From the NCBI GenBank assembly GCA_000961575.1, contig LADP01000024.1:124001-188000 (forward strand): a stretch of DNA of 64,000 nucleotides, in the 5' to 3' direction. This document shows positions 46,472 to 55,752 of the stretch, one piece after another. The notes beneath the pieces are model-generated. The model was not told the origin of the DNA. It was given only the letters and a program-made list of their open reading frames with translations, and did no database searches. Each line of letters starts with the position of its first letter. Within the stretch, counting starts at the first letter, position 1. Both the position numbers and the translations under genes were made by a program. The DNA comes from Peptococcaceae bacterium BRH_c8a (lineage in GTDB: Bacteria; Bacillota; Desulfotomaculia; Desulfotomaculales; Desulfallaceae).

Positions 46472-47677
46472 ATTATCAAAACATTAAATATTAAGACATT
46501 ACATATTAAGCAGTCCAATAAGCAAAGCAATACACCAGTTAACCTATCAGTAACACTATTGGTGATCATGTTAGCGGTACTGCTTTTGACCGGTTGCGGC
46601 GGAGAGCAGTCAGTCGAAGCCGAACAGCAGGAATCAGCCATACCCGTGCGGGTGGCCGCGGTGGAAAAAGGCGCGCTGGCTGATACCGTTATAATTACCG
46701 GTAAACTGGAAGCATTAGACATGGCCAACGTGGTACCCGGCGGCCAGGGGGGCAAGGTATATAGCGTCAACGTAAAAGTTGGCGATAAAGTAGCCAAGGG
46801 TCAGACGCTGGTAACCCTGGAACATACCTCGATGGCGGCGTCGGTGCAGCAGGCCGAACAAGGCGTAGTTCAGGCCCAAGCGGCCCTGGAAATAGCCGGT
46901 ATCACCTATGAGCAAGTTGTTGCCAATTACAAACGCGGCAAACAGTTATTTGAATCCGGTGCCATTCCCGTCGCCGGGCCTTCGGGATTTGAATCTGCTT
47001 ACGAAATCCCATATAAACAAGCAAAAATAGATTATGAACAGATTAAACCCGCCATGGTAGCCAATGCAAAGGCAGCCCTAGCCATGGTTCGGGAACAGTA
47101 TAACAACGCGTTTATCAAGTCACCAATTAGCGGCGTGGTCACCGCCGTTAACGTTCATCCCGGAGAACTGGCCAGCGCGGGCTCGCCCACACCGGTGGTG
47201 TCGGTAGTTAACTTGGGCAAAGTGGTGGTCAAGGCCACCGTCACCGAGGAGCAGATAAACAAGCTGCAGCAAGGACAGGAAGTGCCGGTGTTGGTGGGCG
47301 CTGTTTCAACTGAACCACTTACCGGGGTTATCACCACCATTGCCCTAGCTGCTGATGCCAACAGCAAAGCTTACCCCATTAAAGTGCAACTAGACAATCC
47401 GGAGCAGCTCTTAAAACCTGGTATGTTCGCTGAAGTGCAAATAAAGAGCAATCAGCAGGAAACACTGCTGATGCCCAGGGAAGCCGTTGTCAAAACAGGT
47501 GATAAGGATACTGTATGGGTGGTTAATGATAACCAGGTAACTACCCGCGAGGTTACCGTCGGCAATAATGATGGAGAAAACATTCAAATTATTGAGGGAC
47601 TCCAGGAAAGTGAACAAGTGGTTGTGTCCGGTCAGAACATGTTGCAAGAAAACGACACAGTGGAAATAAAGAGCTAG
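46472..47677 (+). CDS. RND efflux adaptor (membrane fusion) lipoprotein, probable ATT start
   Basis: An HlyD/AcrA-type adaptor. A lipobox LLTGC after a hydrophobic helix marks a lipoprotein. Lipoyl half-motifs (YSVNVKVGDKVAKGQTLVTLE and SPISGVVTAVNVHPGELA) flank an alpha-hairpin, and a beta-barrel with LKPGMFAEVQI follows. In frame, the only start with a ribosome site is an ATT at 46472, 6 bases after AAAAGGGGGAG; it gives a basic 28-residue N-region before the signal helix. The first standard start, TTG at 46559, has no ribosome site and would leave a signal sequence without positive charge. The ATT start is an inference; the rest is firm. Confidence 0.82.
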   Translation: MIKTLNIKTLHIKQSNKQSNTPVNLSVTLLVIMLAVLLLTGCGGEQSVEAEQQESAIPVRVAAVEKGALADTVIITGKLEALDMANVVPGGQGGKVYSVNVKVGDKVAKGQTLVTLEHTSMAASVQQAEQGVVQAQAALEIAGITYEQVVANYKRGKQLFESGAIPVAGPSGFESAYEIPYKQAKIDYEQIKPAMVANAKAALAMVREQYNNAFIKSPISGVVTAVNVHPGELASAGSPTPVVSVVNLGKVVVKATVTEEQINKLQQGQEVPVLVGAVSTEPLTGVITTIALAADANSKAYPIKVQLDNPEQLLKPGMFAEVQIKSNQQETLLMPREAVVKTGDKDTVWVVNDNQVTTREVTVGNNDGENIQIIEGLQESEQVVVSGQNMLQENDTVEIKS

Positions 47678-47690
47678 GTGAAGCGAATAT

Positions 47691-50600
47691 ATGAAAATTA
47701 CTGATGTTTCGATTAAGCGGCCGATGTTGGTTACCGTAATTGTTATCATTGTACTCTTGCTGGGCGTGGTATCCTTTTCCCGGCTGAGCATTGACTTGTT
47801 CCCCGAAATGGAATTACCGATAGCGGTAGTAATGACCAGTTATCCCGGGGTAGGCCCGGAAGAAATGGAACAGCAGATTACCAAACCCATGGAATCTGTG
47901 CTTAGCTCGGTAAACAATTTGGATACCATTTCTTCAACAAGCAGTACGGGTAGTTCCACCGTCATGCTTATGTTGAACTGGGGAGCGGATATGGACTTCG
48001 CTTCACTGGATATCCGGGAGAAAATTGATATCATTCGCGATGCTCTCCCGGATGGAGCGGGTGCACCGACCATTTTTAAAGCCGACCTGGATATGATGCC
48101 CATAGTGCAGGTAGCCGCACATAGTACAGACCCCATGCGGCTTAAGCAGGTCATGGATGACGTAATCCAGCCCCGACTGGAACGAGTAAACGGTGTGGCC
48201 AGCGTCTGGTATGTTGGAGGTTGGGAAAGAGAAATCCAGGTGCAGGTAAGTCCCGCCAAACTTAACGGTTATGGCCTTAGTTTAAATGGTCTTACCGCTG
48301 CCCTGGGCGGCGAAAATATGAATTTTTCCGCCGGCACTGTACGAGAAGGCCGGGAGGATTTCCTCTTGCGGGTTACCGGTGAATTTAAAAACCTCGCTCA
48401 GGTACGCCGGGTAGTAGTGGGTAATTTCGGGGGTTCCCCGGTATACCTGGGGGACGTTGCCGAAGTAGTGGACGGGCAGAAAAAATCTACTCAGATTAGT
48501 CGGGTTAACGGACAACCGGGCTTGTCGCTGATGATAAATAAGCAAAGTGGTGCCAATACGGTATCTGTGGCCCAAGGGGTTAGAGCCGAAATGGAGAAGC
48601 TGGAGCTGGAACTGCCTTCTACCAAATTTGAAATTATCATGGATCAGTCGGAATACATTCAGCAATCAATTAGCAATCTGATAAAGTTAGCCATCGAAGG
48701 TGGCATACTGGCTATATTTATTATCCTGATTTTCCTGCGCAATTTCCGCAGTACCATGATTATTTCGACATCTATACCCATCGCCATCATTGGCGCTTTT
48801 GTCCTGTTATATTTTAATGACATGACCCTTAATATGATTACCCTGGGCGGTTTGGCCCTGGGGATTGGCTTAATTGTTGACGACTCTATTGTAGTATTGG
48901 AAAACATCTACCGGCATCGCGCAGAAGGGATGGACCGGATTACTGCCGCCCGGGAGGCCACGAGCGAGGTGGGCTCGGCAGTTATTGCCTCGTCCTTAAC
49001 TCTGGTAGCGGTATTCCTACCCATTATTTTCGTGGAAGGCTTGGCCGCCCAGCTTTTTACACCGATGGCGCTAAGCATTACTTTCTGCATATTAGCTTCG
49101 CTGGCGGTGGCAATTACCTTGGTGCCCCTGCTGGCTTCCCGCTGGTTAAGAGTACCTAAACAAGACGAGGAACATCCGGTTAACCACGCAAACCCCCGGG
49201 GTTGGCAGCGCTTATACAGCGCCTCCGAACGGTGGTTTAACAAGCTGGATGTGCGTTACCGCGCGCTCTTGCAAACGGCCTTAAAACGGCGTAAGTTGAC
49301 GATGCTAGTGGTGACGGTGATATTTGTCCTATCCTTGTTTGCCATACCGTTATTGGGGATGGAGTTTATGCCCGGCACGGACCAGGGCTATGTGAATATT
49401 GCTGTGGAAATGCCCAAGGGAACTGCGCTTGACGAAACCGACCTGGTGGTCACTGACATTGAAGGCATCCTGGAAAATATGCCGGGTATCCAAAGTATTT
49501 CCACCGATGTTGGCAGCGGAGGCTCAATGTTTGGTGGAGGGGATGCGAACCAGGCCCAAATTATCTTGAAGCTGGTGGAGCAATCCCAAAGGGATATGTC
49601 GTCTGAAGAACTGGCCAGTCAGTTAAGCACCAAACTGCCAAACATTCCGGGCGTCGACATTAATGTTACGGCGATGGAACAAGGCATGGGTGGCGGCGGC
49701 GCGCCGGTACAAATCCAAATTAGTGGCGATGATCTAGATGTACTGGCTCAACTGGGTGATGAGGTGGCCGCCATGGTACGGCAGGTACCCGGCACCCGCG
49801 AAGTAGCCAGCAGCCTGGAAGAGGGACGCCCCGAACTGCACGTGGTGGTAAACAGGGATCGAGCCGCCATGTACGGATTGAGCCTGGCAGAGGTAGCTTC
49901 CACAGTGCGTACGGCCGTTGATGGCACCGTGGCCACCCGCTACCGGGTAGACGGTGAAGAAGTGGATATGCGGGTGCAATTACATGGTAACGCCGATGAG
50001 TTTACCTCGACCGACCTATCCGGTTTGCATATTGCTTCGGTAACGGGGGCCCAAATTCCGCTAAACCAGGTGGCGGAACTCAAGCAGGATCAAGGCCCCA
50101 GTTCCATTAGCCGTAATAACCAGGCCCGTATTGTCACCATTACGTCGCAGTTGGCCGAACGCGACCTGGGTAGTGTAGTGCGGGATATCGAGCAGGGAGT
50201 AGCTGATTTAGACCTGCCTTCCGGATACCTGGTGGAATTTGGCGGCGAGCAGGAACAGATGGCCGAATCCTTTGGCTCCCTGGCCTTGGCCCTTATTCTG
50301 GCCATCATTCTAGTGTATTTGGTCATGGTGGCGCAGTTTGAATCCTTGCTATACCCCTTCGTAATTATGTTCTCGGTACCGGTAACTTTAACCGGGGTGG
50401 TGTTTGCTTTGTTGCTCACCGGCCGTTCCATTAGTGTAGTGGCTTTTATCGGCATGATTATGTTGGTTGGTATTGTAGTTAAAAATGGTATTGTGCTGGT
50501 GGATTATATTAATATTCTGCGGCGGCGCGGCCTGGAGCGGAATGAGGCCATCTTAAAAGCCGGCCCCAGACGTCTGCGACCGATTTTAATGACGGCTCTA

Positions 50601-50798
50601 ACCACTGTCATGGCCATGTTTCCAATGGCCCTGGGTATCGGTGAAGGGGGCGAAGCGCAGGCACCGCTGGCCACAGTGGTGGTGGGCGGATTGCTGTTTT
50701 CCACACTAATCACCCTTGTCCTGGTTCCGGTGGGATATACCCTAATGGATGATTTCGGCAATAAACTCAGCGCAAAAATATTTAGAAGAAACAAGTAG
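47691..50798 (+). CDS. RND-family multidrug efflux pump (HAE1/AcrB-like)
   Basis: A 1035-residue inner-membrane transporter with the two-fold RND layout: one N-terminal helix, a large extracytoplasmic loop, a block of helices, a second loop and a second block. Proton-relay residues are visible as the aspartate pair in GLIVDDSIVVLENIYRH (TM4) and the lysine in GIVVKNGIVLVDYIN (TM10). It exports hydrophobic compounds using the proton gradient. It lies 13 bases after the adaptor gene, so they are one operon under the MarR protein. Confidence 0.95.
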   Translation: MKITDVSIKRPMLVTVIVIIVLLLGVVSFSRLSIDLFPEMELPIAVVMTSYPGVGPEEMEQQITKPMESVLSSVNNLDTISSTSSTGSSTVMLMLNWGADMDFASLDIREKIDIIRDALPDGAGAPTIFKADLDMMPIVQVAAHSTDPMRLKQVMDDVIQPRLERVNGVASVWYVGGWEREIQVQVSPAKLNGYGLSLNGLTAALGGENMNFSAGTVREGREDFLLRVTGEFKNLAQVRRVVVGNFGGSPVYLGDVAEVVDGQKKSTQISRVNGQPGLSLMINKQSGANTVSVAQGVRAEMEKLELELPSTKFEIIMDQSEYIQQSISNLIKLAIEGGILAIFIILIFLRNFRSTMIISTSIPIAIIGAFVLLYFNDMTLNMITLGGLALGIGLIVDDSIVVLENIYRHRAEGMDRITAAREATSEVGSAVIASSLTLVAVFLPIIFVEGLAAQLFTPMALSITFCILASLAVAITLVPLLASRWLRVPKQDEEHPVNHANPRGWQRLYSASERWFNKLDVRYRALLQTALKRRKLTMLVVTVIFVLSLFAIPLLGMEFMPGTDQGYVNIAVEMPKGTALDETDLVVTDIEGILENMPGIQSISTDVGSGGSMFGGGDANQAQIILKLVEQSQRDMSSEELASQLSTKLPNIPGVDINVTAMEQGMGGGGAPVQIQISGDDLDVLAQLGDEVAAMVRQVPGTREVASSLEEGRPELHVVVNRDRAAMYGLSLAEVASTVRTAVDGTVATRYRVDGEEVDMRVQLHGNADEFTSTDLSGLHIASVTGAQIPLNQVAELKQDQGPSSISRNNQARIVTITSQLAERDLGSVVRDIEQGVADLDLPSGYLVEFGGEQEQMAESFGSLALALILAIILVYLVMVAQFESLLYPFVIMFSVPVTLTGVVFALLLTGRSISVVAFIGMIMLVGIVVKNGIVLVDYINILRRRGLERNEAILKAGPRRLRPILMTALTTVMAMFPMALGIGEGGEAQAPLATVVVGGLLFSTLITLVLVPVGYTLMDDFGNKLSAKIFRRNK

Positions 50799-50830
50799 GA
50801 CAAACGGGAAACACGAAAAAAGCAGCTAAG

Positions 50831-50886
50831 AAAAAGGGGACAGGCTACTTTTTTCGCAGTTTAAAAAAGTTGCCTGTCCCCTTTTT
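50831..50886. repeat. Palindromic intergenic element, GGGGACAGGC type
   Basis: AAAAAGGGGACAGGC is mirrored by GCCTGTCCCCTTTTT with one mismatch in the inner arm (TAC against GTT). It lies between the RND pump and the EmrA-like gene and ends in a T-run, so it probably separates their transcripts. Confidence 0.88.
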
Positions 50887-50906
50887 CTACTTCGGGGGGT
50901 ACGCCT

Positions 50907-51563
50907 GTGAAAAAGAAAAAACCCATTATTATAGTCCTGGCTTTAATGCTCCTTTCCCTGACCGGCATCACCGGTTACTACTGGTATAACAACAACCATT
51001 TCGTTAAAACCGAAGACGCCAGGGTAGACGGCGAAATATACAAAGTAAGCCCGCAAATAGCCGGGGAAATCATCGCCATGAATATTGAAGAGGGAGATAT
51101 CGTCCAGGCCGGCCAGACTATCGCCAGAATAGACGATGCCGCGCTTCCAGAGGGTGACAGATTGGATCGCACCCTGGTTAAAACCCCCATCAGCGGACTG
51201 GTCATAAACAAACTGGCTCGCACCGGTGAAATCGGTGCCCCGGGGCAGCCCGTAGCCATGGTGGTACAGCCGGATAATCTCTACATTACCGCAAATATTG
51301 AAGAAAGCTACCTGCTGCGGGTAAATGTGGGCCAGGTAGTAGACATCACCTTGGATAGTGACCCCGGTAAAAAACTAACCGGCCGGGTGGATTACATCGG
51401 CAAAGCCAGCCTGTCCACCTTCTCCCTGCTATCCCAGGCCAACGCCGGCAGCAACTTCACCAAGGTGGTGCAGCGCATCCCCGTCCGCATTACCCTGGCT
51501 AACGCCGACAGCAACCGTTTGCTCTTTGGCACCAACGCCGTGGTGAGAATCCATGTCAGCTAG
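50907..51563 (+). CDS. emrA: EmrA/HlyD-like adaptor protein, compact form
   Basis: A 218-residue single-pass protein (IIIVLALMLLSLTGITGYYWY) with the lipoyl halves VSPQIAGEIIAMNIEEGDIVQAGQTIARID and TLVKTPISGLVINKLARTGEIGAPGQPV, and a beta-barrel segment. Only about 15 residues separate the two lipoyl halves, where E. coli EmrA has a long alpha-helical hairpin that reaches TolC. The adaptor therefore cannot dock on a TolC tube in the usual way, fitting a monoderm cell. The start is GTG behind a CGGGGGG run. It overlaps emrB by 11 bases. Confidence 0.87.
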   Translation: MKKKKPIIIVLALMLLSLTGITGYYWYNNNHFVKTEDARVDGEIYKVSPQIAGEIIAMNIEEGDIVQAGQTIARIDDAALPEGDRLDRTLVKTPISGLVINKLARTGEIGAPGQPVAMVVQPDNLYITANIEESYLLRVNVGQVVDITLDSDPGKKLTGRVDYIGKASLSTFSLLSQANAGSNFTKVVQRIPVRITLANADSNRLLFGTNAVVRIHVS

Positions 51564-53121
51564 CAGTGCTATCCCCTGGGCTTCCTTATTCATCCTCATC
51601 GCCGGCGGCTTCATGGCCATCCTGGACAGCAGCATTGTGAACGTAGCCCTGCCCAAGCTGATGGCCATTTTCGGCGTAGGCCCAGAAAGCATCCAATGGG
51701 TGATGACATCCTACCTACTGGTGTCCGGCGTGGTGATCCCGGTGACCGGTTTTTTGGGTGACCGGTTTGGTTACAAACGGCTGTACATCTACAGCCTGGT
51801 GGCCTTCACCATCGGCTCGGCCCTGTGCGCCGTGGCCTGGAGCAACTCCTCACTGGTAGCCTTTCGAGTCATCCAGGCCATCGGCGGCGGCATGATGATC
51901 CCCGTCAGCATGGCCATGATCTTTCGGATCGTACCCCGGGAGAAACTGGGTATGGCTATGGGGGTATGGGGAATTACCGCCATGCTGGCCCCGGCCATCG
52001 GCCCCACCACCGGGGGGTACCTGGTGGATAATTTCTCGTGGCACACCATCTTCACTATCAACATACCCATCGGCATTATGGCCAGTGTCCTGGCCGGGCT
52101 AATTCTAAAAGAAAGCGACATCCGGCACGACCTGAAGTTCGACTTGCCCGGGTTTTTGCTCAGCGGCGTGGGCTGCTTCTTCCTGCTGCTGGCCCTCAGT
52201 GAAGGCCAGGACAGGGGTTGGACTTCCCAGTACATCGTCACCCTGCTTACAACAGCAGGCTTTTTGCTGCTCCTGTTTGTACTGTGGGAGCTGCAAACGC
52301 CCCAGCCCATGCTGGATATCCGACTGCTGTTAAATCCCGTGTTCAGTGCCAGCCTGGCCATAACAGCCATTCTAACCATTGGCATGTTTGCCGCCATATT
52401 TTTGATTCCCATTTACGCTCAAAACCTGATGGGGCTTACACCCTTGCAGACCGGCCTGCTGCTAATGCCTATGGCGCTGATGAGCGGTCTAATGATGCCC
52501 ATTAGCGGCAAACTATATGATAAAATCGGTGCCTTACCCTTGGGCGTAGTGGGAGTGACCATCTTAATTGTTACCACTTACATGTTACGCGTAATCAGCC
52601 TGGACACCGATTACCACTGGCTGCAAACCGTTCTGGTGATTCGGGCTGCCGGTATGGGCTTAATGATGATGCCCATATCTACCGCGGGTCTTAACACCAT
52701 CCCGCAGTTCTTAACCGGCCGGGCCACCGCTATGAATAACTTAGTGCGCCAAATATCCGCCTCACTGGGCATTGCTTTCTTAACCTGGGTAATGGTGCGG
52801 CAGCAGGCCCAGCACGCCGCTATAATGGCCGACGGAGTAAGCTGGTCCAATCCGGTGGCCCCCGCCGCCGTAGACCAATTGGCCAACCAACTGGCCGCCG
52901 CCGGTATCCCGGCAGGGTTCGACGGTGCTTCCGGGCTAATCTACGCCTCGGTGCAACAGCAATCTATGGCTACTGCGATGGGGGACACCTTTCTGGTGGG
53001 CACCGCCATCATCCTATTCGCCGTTCCGCTGATCTTCCTACTCAGTAAACAGCGGGTTGAAGCCCAACGCCAAATGGAACTAAAACGCTATTCCAACCAG
53101 TTTGGTAACATGAAAGCATAG
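51553..53121 (+). CDS. emrB: EmrB/QacA-type (DHA2) major facilitator efflux pump
   Basis: A 522-residue, 14-helix MFS drug:proton antiporter. Family motifs include LDSSIVNVALPKLM in TM1, GFLGDRFGYKRLYIYSL (motif A) after TM2 and GIWGITAMLAPAIGPTTGGYLVD-like motif C in TM5 (here WGITAMLAPAIGPTTGGYLV). It pairs with the compact EmrA-like adaptor encoded just upstream, with overlapping reading frames. Substrates are probably hydrophobic toxins or antibiotics. Confidence 0.94.
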   Translation: MSASSAIPWASLFILIAGGFMAILDSSIVNVALPKLMAIFGVGPESIQWVMTSYLLVSGVVIPVTGFLGDRFGYKRLYIYSLVAFTIGSALCAVAWSNSSLVAFRVIQAIGGGMMIPVSMAMIFRIVPREKLGMAMGVWGITAMLAPAIGPTTGGYLVDNFSWHTIFTINIPIGIMASVLAGLILKESDIRHDLKFDLPGFLLSGVGCFFLLLALSEGQDRGWTSQYIVTLLTTAGFLLLLFVLWELQTPQPMLDIRLLLNPVFSASLAITAILTIGMFAAIFLIPIYAQNLMGLTPLQTGLLLMPMALMSGLMMPISGKLYDKIGALPLGVVGVTILIVTTYMLRVISLDTDYHWLQTVLVIRAAGMGLMMMPISTAGLNTIPQFLTGRATAMNNLVRQISASLGIAFLTWVMVRQQAQHAAIMADGVSWSNPVAPAAVDQLANQLAAAGIPAGFDGASGLIYASVQQQSMATAMGDTFLVGTAIILFAVPLIFLLSKQRVEAQRQMELKRYSNQFGNMKA

Positions 53122-53122
53122 G

Positions 53123-53171
53123 AAAAGGGACAGGCATCTTTTTTAAAAAATGAAGATGCCTGTCCCTTTTT
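53123..53171. repeat. Palindromic intergenic element, GGGACAGGC type
   Basis: AAAAGGGACAGGCATCTT is mirrored by GAAGATGCCTGTCCCTTTTT around an AT-rich loop. It begins 2 bases after the emrB stop and ends in a T-run, so it is the likely terminator of emrAB. Confidence 0.9.
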
Positions 53172-53295
53172 ACGACTTCCCCCTCAATTTTTCCAACCAA
53201 AATGGGCAGGAACATGTAATATAATGTAGAACTTATAGAATGGTTATACAAAAAAGTAGAATTAATACTAGTTTTACCAGGGGAGCCTTAAATAC

Positions 53296-55707
53296 ATGGT
53301 GGCCAAAAAGAAAAAGCCCGACTTACATAAGGACCATCAACAAAACCAAACCAAACCAAAAGACCAATTCGAAGCCCTGCACCAAGTAGCCTTCTGGGGC
53401 CTCGCGGCGCTACTTTTTTTCCCGCCCTACTTCCGCGGCCTGTTTTTTGCCCCGGAGCAAGAAAAAGCGCTTATATTCACCACCCTGGTATTCTGGCTGG
53501 CCTTCCTGTGGCGCTGGCTGCAGAACGACCACAAATTCCTGCGTGGCCCGCTGGATTGGTTCGCCCTAGCTTTGCCGGTGGTATACATAATCTCATCTTT
53601 CACTGCAGTCAACAAGGGTCTGGCCATAGACGAGGTGGTCAAGAACATACTGTACTTTCTTACTTACTGGTCCGCATCAAGGCTTATCCGTAACCAGGAA
53701 GACATACATAAACTGCTACACGTTATCTACATTAGCGCCATCGGCGTAGCCCTGGCCGGGATGGCCACAGCTATGGAAATTATACATATTAAAGATGGGT
53801 TTAATGTTTCGCATGTAGGTGGTTTTATTTCCTCAACTTTCCAGTATCATAATGCGTTGGCCGCATATCTTGGTGCTGTAGTTTTAATAGGGTTTTATTT
53901 ATGGAATTATTCTATGCAAAGACAGCATAATGAACTGGCCGGTTTGACGAACCTTACGGGGCAAAAAGCTTATACAACTATGTCCCGAATAAACCCCTTA
54001 GGCTACCTTTATGCTTGCGGTAACTTTTTATTGCTGGCGGTACTACTTGGATCTAAGTCCAGGGGTGGTTTGCTTGTATTTGGGCTGGTTTTTGTCATTT
54101 ACCTTTTGGGAACCGAGAATAAAAGAAAGATTGTTACTTTACTGTTAATAGGGTTTTTAGGTGTTATATCTAATATTGTTATTAATAAGTTCATTACACT
54201 TGCTCAGGATAAACAATATGATATCGCTTGGCTTTGGGTTCTAGGTGGGCTATTAATTGCCATTAGCGGCCAAATATTTATCACTATGCTGGAGAGACAT
54301 GTCATAAGCCGGTGGTCAGGGAACCCTAGAAAATATATAATATCTTTTACTGCCATAATAATTGTCACGTTACTAGTGGCCGGGGTATGGTTAACCGGCA
54401 AACCACAAGTTTTAGAAAAAGCAACAAGCTTTGAATACCTCTGGACAGCGTATCAACGTTTGTATTATATGGAAAGCTCTATCGATATGATCCAGGAACG
54501 CCCCCTAATCGGCTGGGGAGGGGGTGGTTGGAAAGAGGCTTATGAGTCATACCTTAGTTATCGCTATACTACGCGTGAAGCTCATAGTTACCCTTTCCAG
54601 GTAGGTGTTGAAACGGGCATTGTCGGAATGATTACGGTAATCGGTATTTGGTTGTCATTTTTATTATTGGTTATTAGACAATATCGTGAAAGTAAAGATA
54701 ACCCATTGCGACGCCAGTTGGTATGGCTATTTGGAGTTACATTTTTAATGATTGGCGGACACGCATTAATTGACTTTGACCTATCCCTGTCGGCATTGGC
54801 TCTTGTGTTATGGAGTATATTCGGCATCGCTGCCGCACTCGCATATCCAGCTGGGATTGTTGAGAGAAAAAAACAGATGAACTTGAATTATGCTCCACTT
54901 GGTGTATCTACAATTGTAATGCTCTTAATTATGATTTGTTCCGCCTTTCTCGCACAAGCTGCCAGCTTTGCCAACCAGGCATCAACCTATTTCAGGACTA
55001 ATAAACCCGTCGCGGGTGTTGAGTACTTGGAAAAGGCTAAAGCATATAACCCATTTAACAGCAATCATAGAATCTCCCTATCTCAGGCATACATGGGGCA
55101 GGGGGAAAAAACTAAGGCGCTTGAAGAAGCCAAATCTGCAGCAAATCTTAGTAGATATAATTTTGGGCCAAGGATTAATTACGTTCAAATTGCCTTTGCG
55201 GCAGGTAATAATGAGCTTGCAACCAGTGAACTGGAAAAAACCTTGGAATTAGCTCCAAATAACATAGAGACATATGAACAATACGCTATTAATTACTTAA
55301 ACTTCGGTATTAACGAATTAACTGCAGGGAATAAGGATATTGCAAGAGCTTATTTAAACAAAGCAGTTGCTGTTACGGGATTAATAACCAGGCAGGCAAA
55401 TTCATTAAATGACATAGACAAAAAAATGTGGAGCGGCCCTTTATTAGAGGTAAATGATAAAATACGACTGATAACTGGTCAGGCCAATTATTGCCTGGGT
55501 AATTTTAATGAATCCCAAGAACGTTTGCAGCAAGCACACCAGACTAATAACAATTATGTGAAGACTCAGGCCTTGTTATGGCTAGCTTTAATAGAAGAGA
55601 AAAACGGGAATTTGACGGAACATAAAAATTTAATTGATCAAGCAAACAGCTTAAATCCCGAACTAACTAACAATTTTTCAGCATTAAAAAACATACCGGT
55701 TTTGTAA
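53296..55707 (+). CDS. O-antigen ligase/polymerase-like membrane protein with C-terminal TPRs
   Basis: An 803-residue protein with about 12 transmembrane segments (residues about 30-555) and a C-terminal tetratricopeptide region (about 570-795, with NPFNSNHRISLSQAYMGQGEKTKALEEA and NNELATSELEKTLELAPNN). The periplasmic-loop motif RPLIGWGGGGWKEAY near 400 is typical of the Wzy/WaaL (O-antigen ligase) family. Such enzymes join or polymerise lipid-linked glycans at the outer membrane face; in Gram-positives they may ligate glycans to wall polymers or proteins. The first 160 codons are G/C-rich while the rest is visibly A/T-rich, suggesting a recombination joint near 53770. It opens the polysaccharide locus. 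Confidence 0.82.
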   Translation: MVAKKKKPDLHKDHQQNQTKPKDQFEALHQVAFWGLAALLFFPPYFRGLFFAPEQEKALIFTTLVFWLAFLWRWLQNDHKFLRGPLDWFALALPVVYIISSFTAVNKGLAIDEVVKNILYFLTYWSASRLIRNQEDIHKLLHVIYISAIGVALAGMATAMEIIHIKDGFNVSHVGGFISSTFQYHNALAAYLGAVVLIGFYLWNYSMQRQHNELAGLTNLTGQKAYTTMSRINPLGYLYACGNFLLLAVLLGSKSRGGLLVFGLVFVIYLLGTENKRKIVTLLLIGFLGVISNIVINKFITLAQDKQYDIAWLWVLGGLLIAISGQIFITMLERHVISRWSGNPRKYIISFTAIIIVTLLVAGVWLTGKPQVLEKATSFEYLWTAYQRLYYMESSIDMIQERPLIGWGGGGWKEAYESYLSYRYTTREAHSYPFQVGVETGIVGMITVIGIWLSFLLLVIRQYRESKDNPLRRQLVWLFGVTFLMIGGHALIDFDLSLSALALVLWSIFGIAAALAYPAGIVERKKQMNLNYAPLGVSTIVMLLIMICSAFLAQAASFANQASTYFRTNKPVAGVEYLEKAKAYNPFNSNHRISLSQAYMGQGEKTKALEEAKSAANLSRYNFGPRINYVQIAFAAGNNELATSELEKTLELAPNNIETYEQYAINYLNFGINELTAGNKDIARAYLNKAVAVTGLITRQANSLNDIDKKMWSGPLLEVNDKIRLITGQANYCLGNFNESQERLQQAHQTNNNYVKTQALLWLALIEEKNGNLTEHKNLIDQANSLNPELTNNFSALKNIPVL

Positions 55708-55752
55708 CAAGTTGAATAGCTTTTGGTACCCTAAAGAAGGGCTAGTGGTAAT

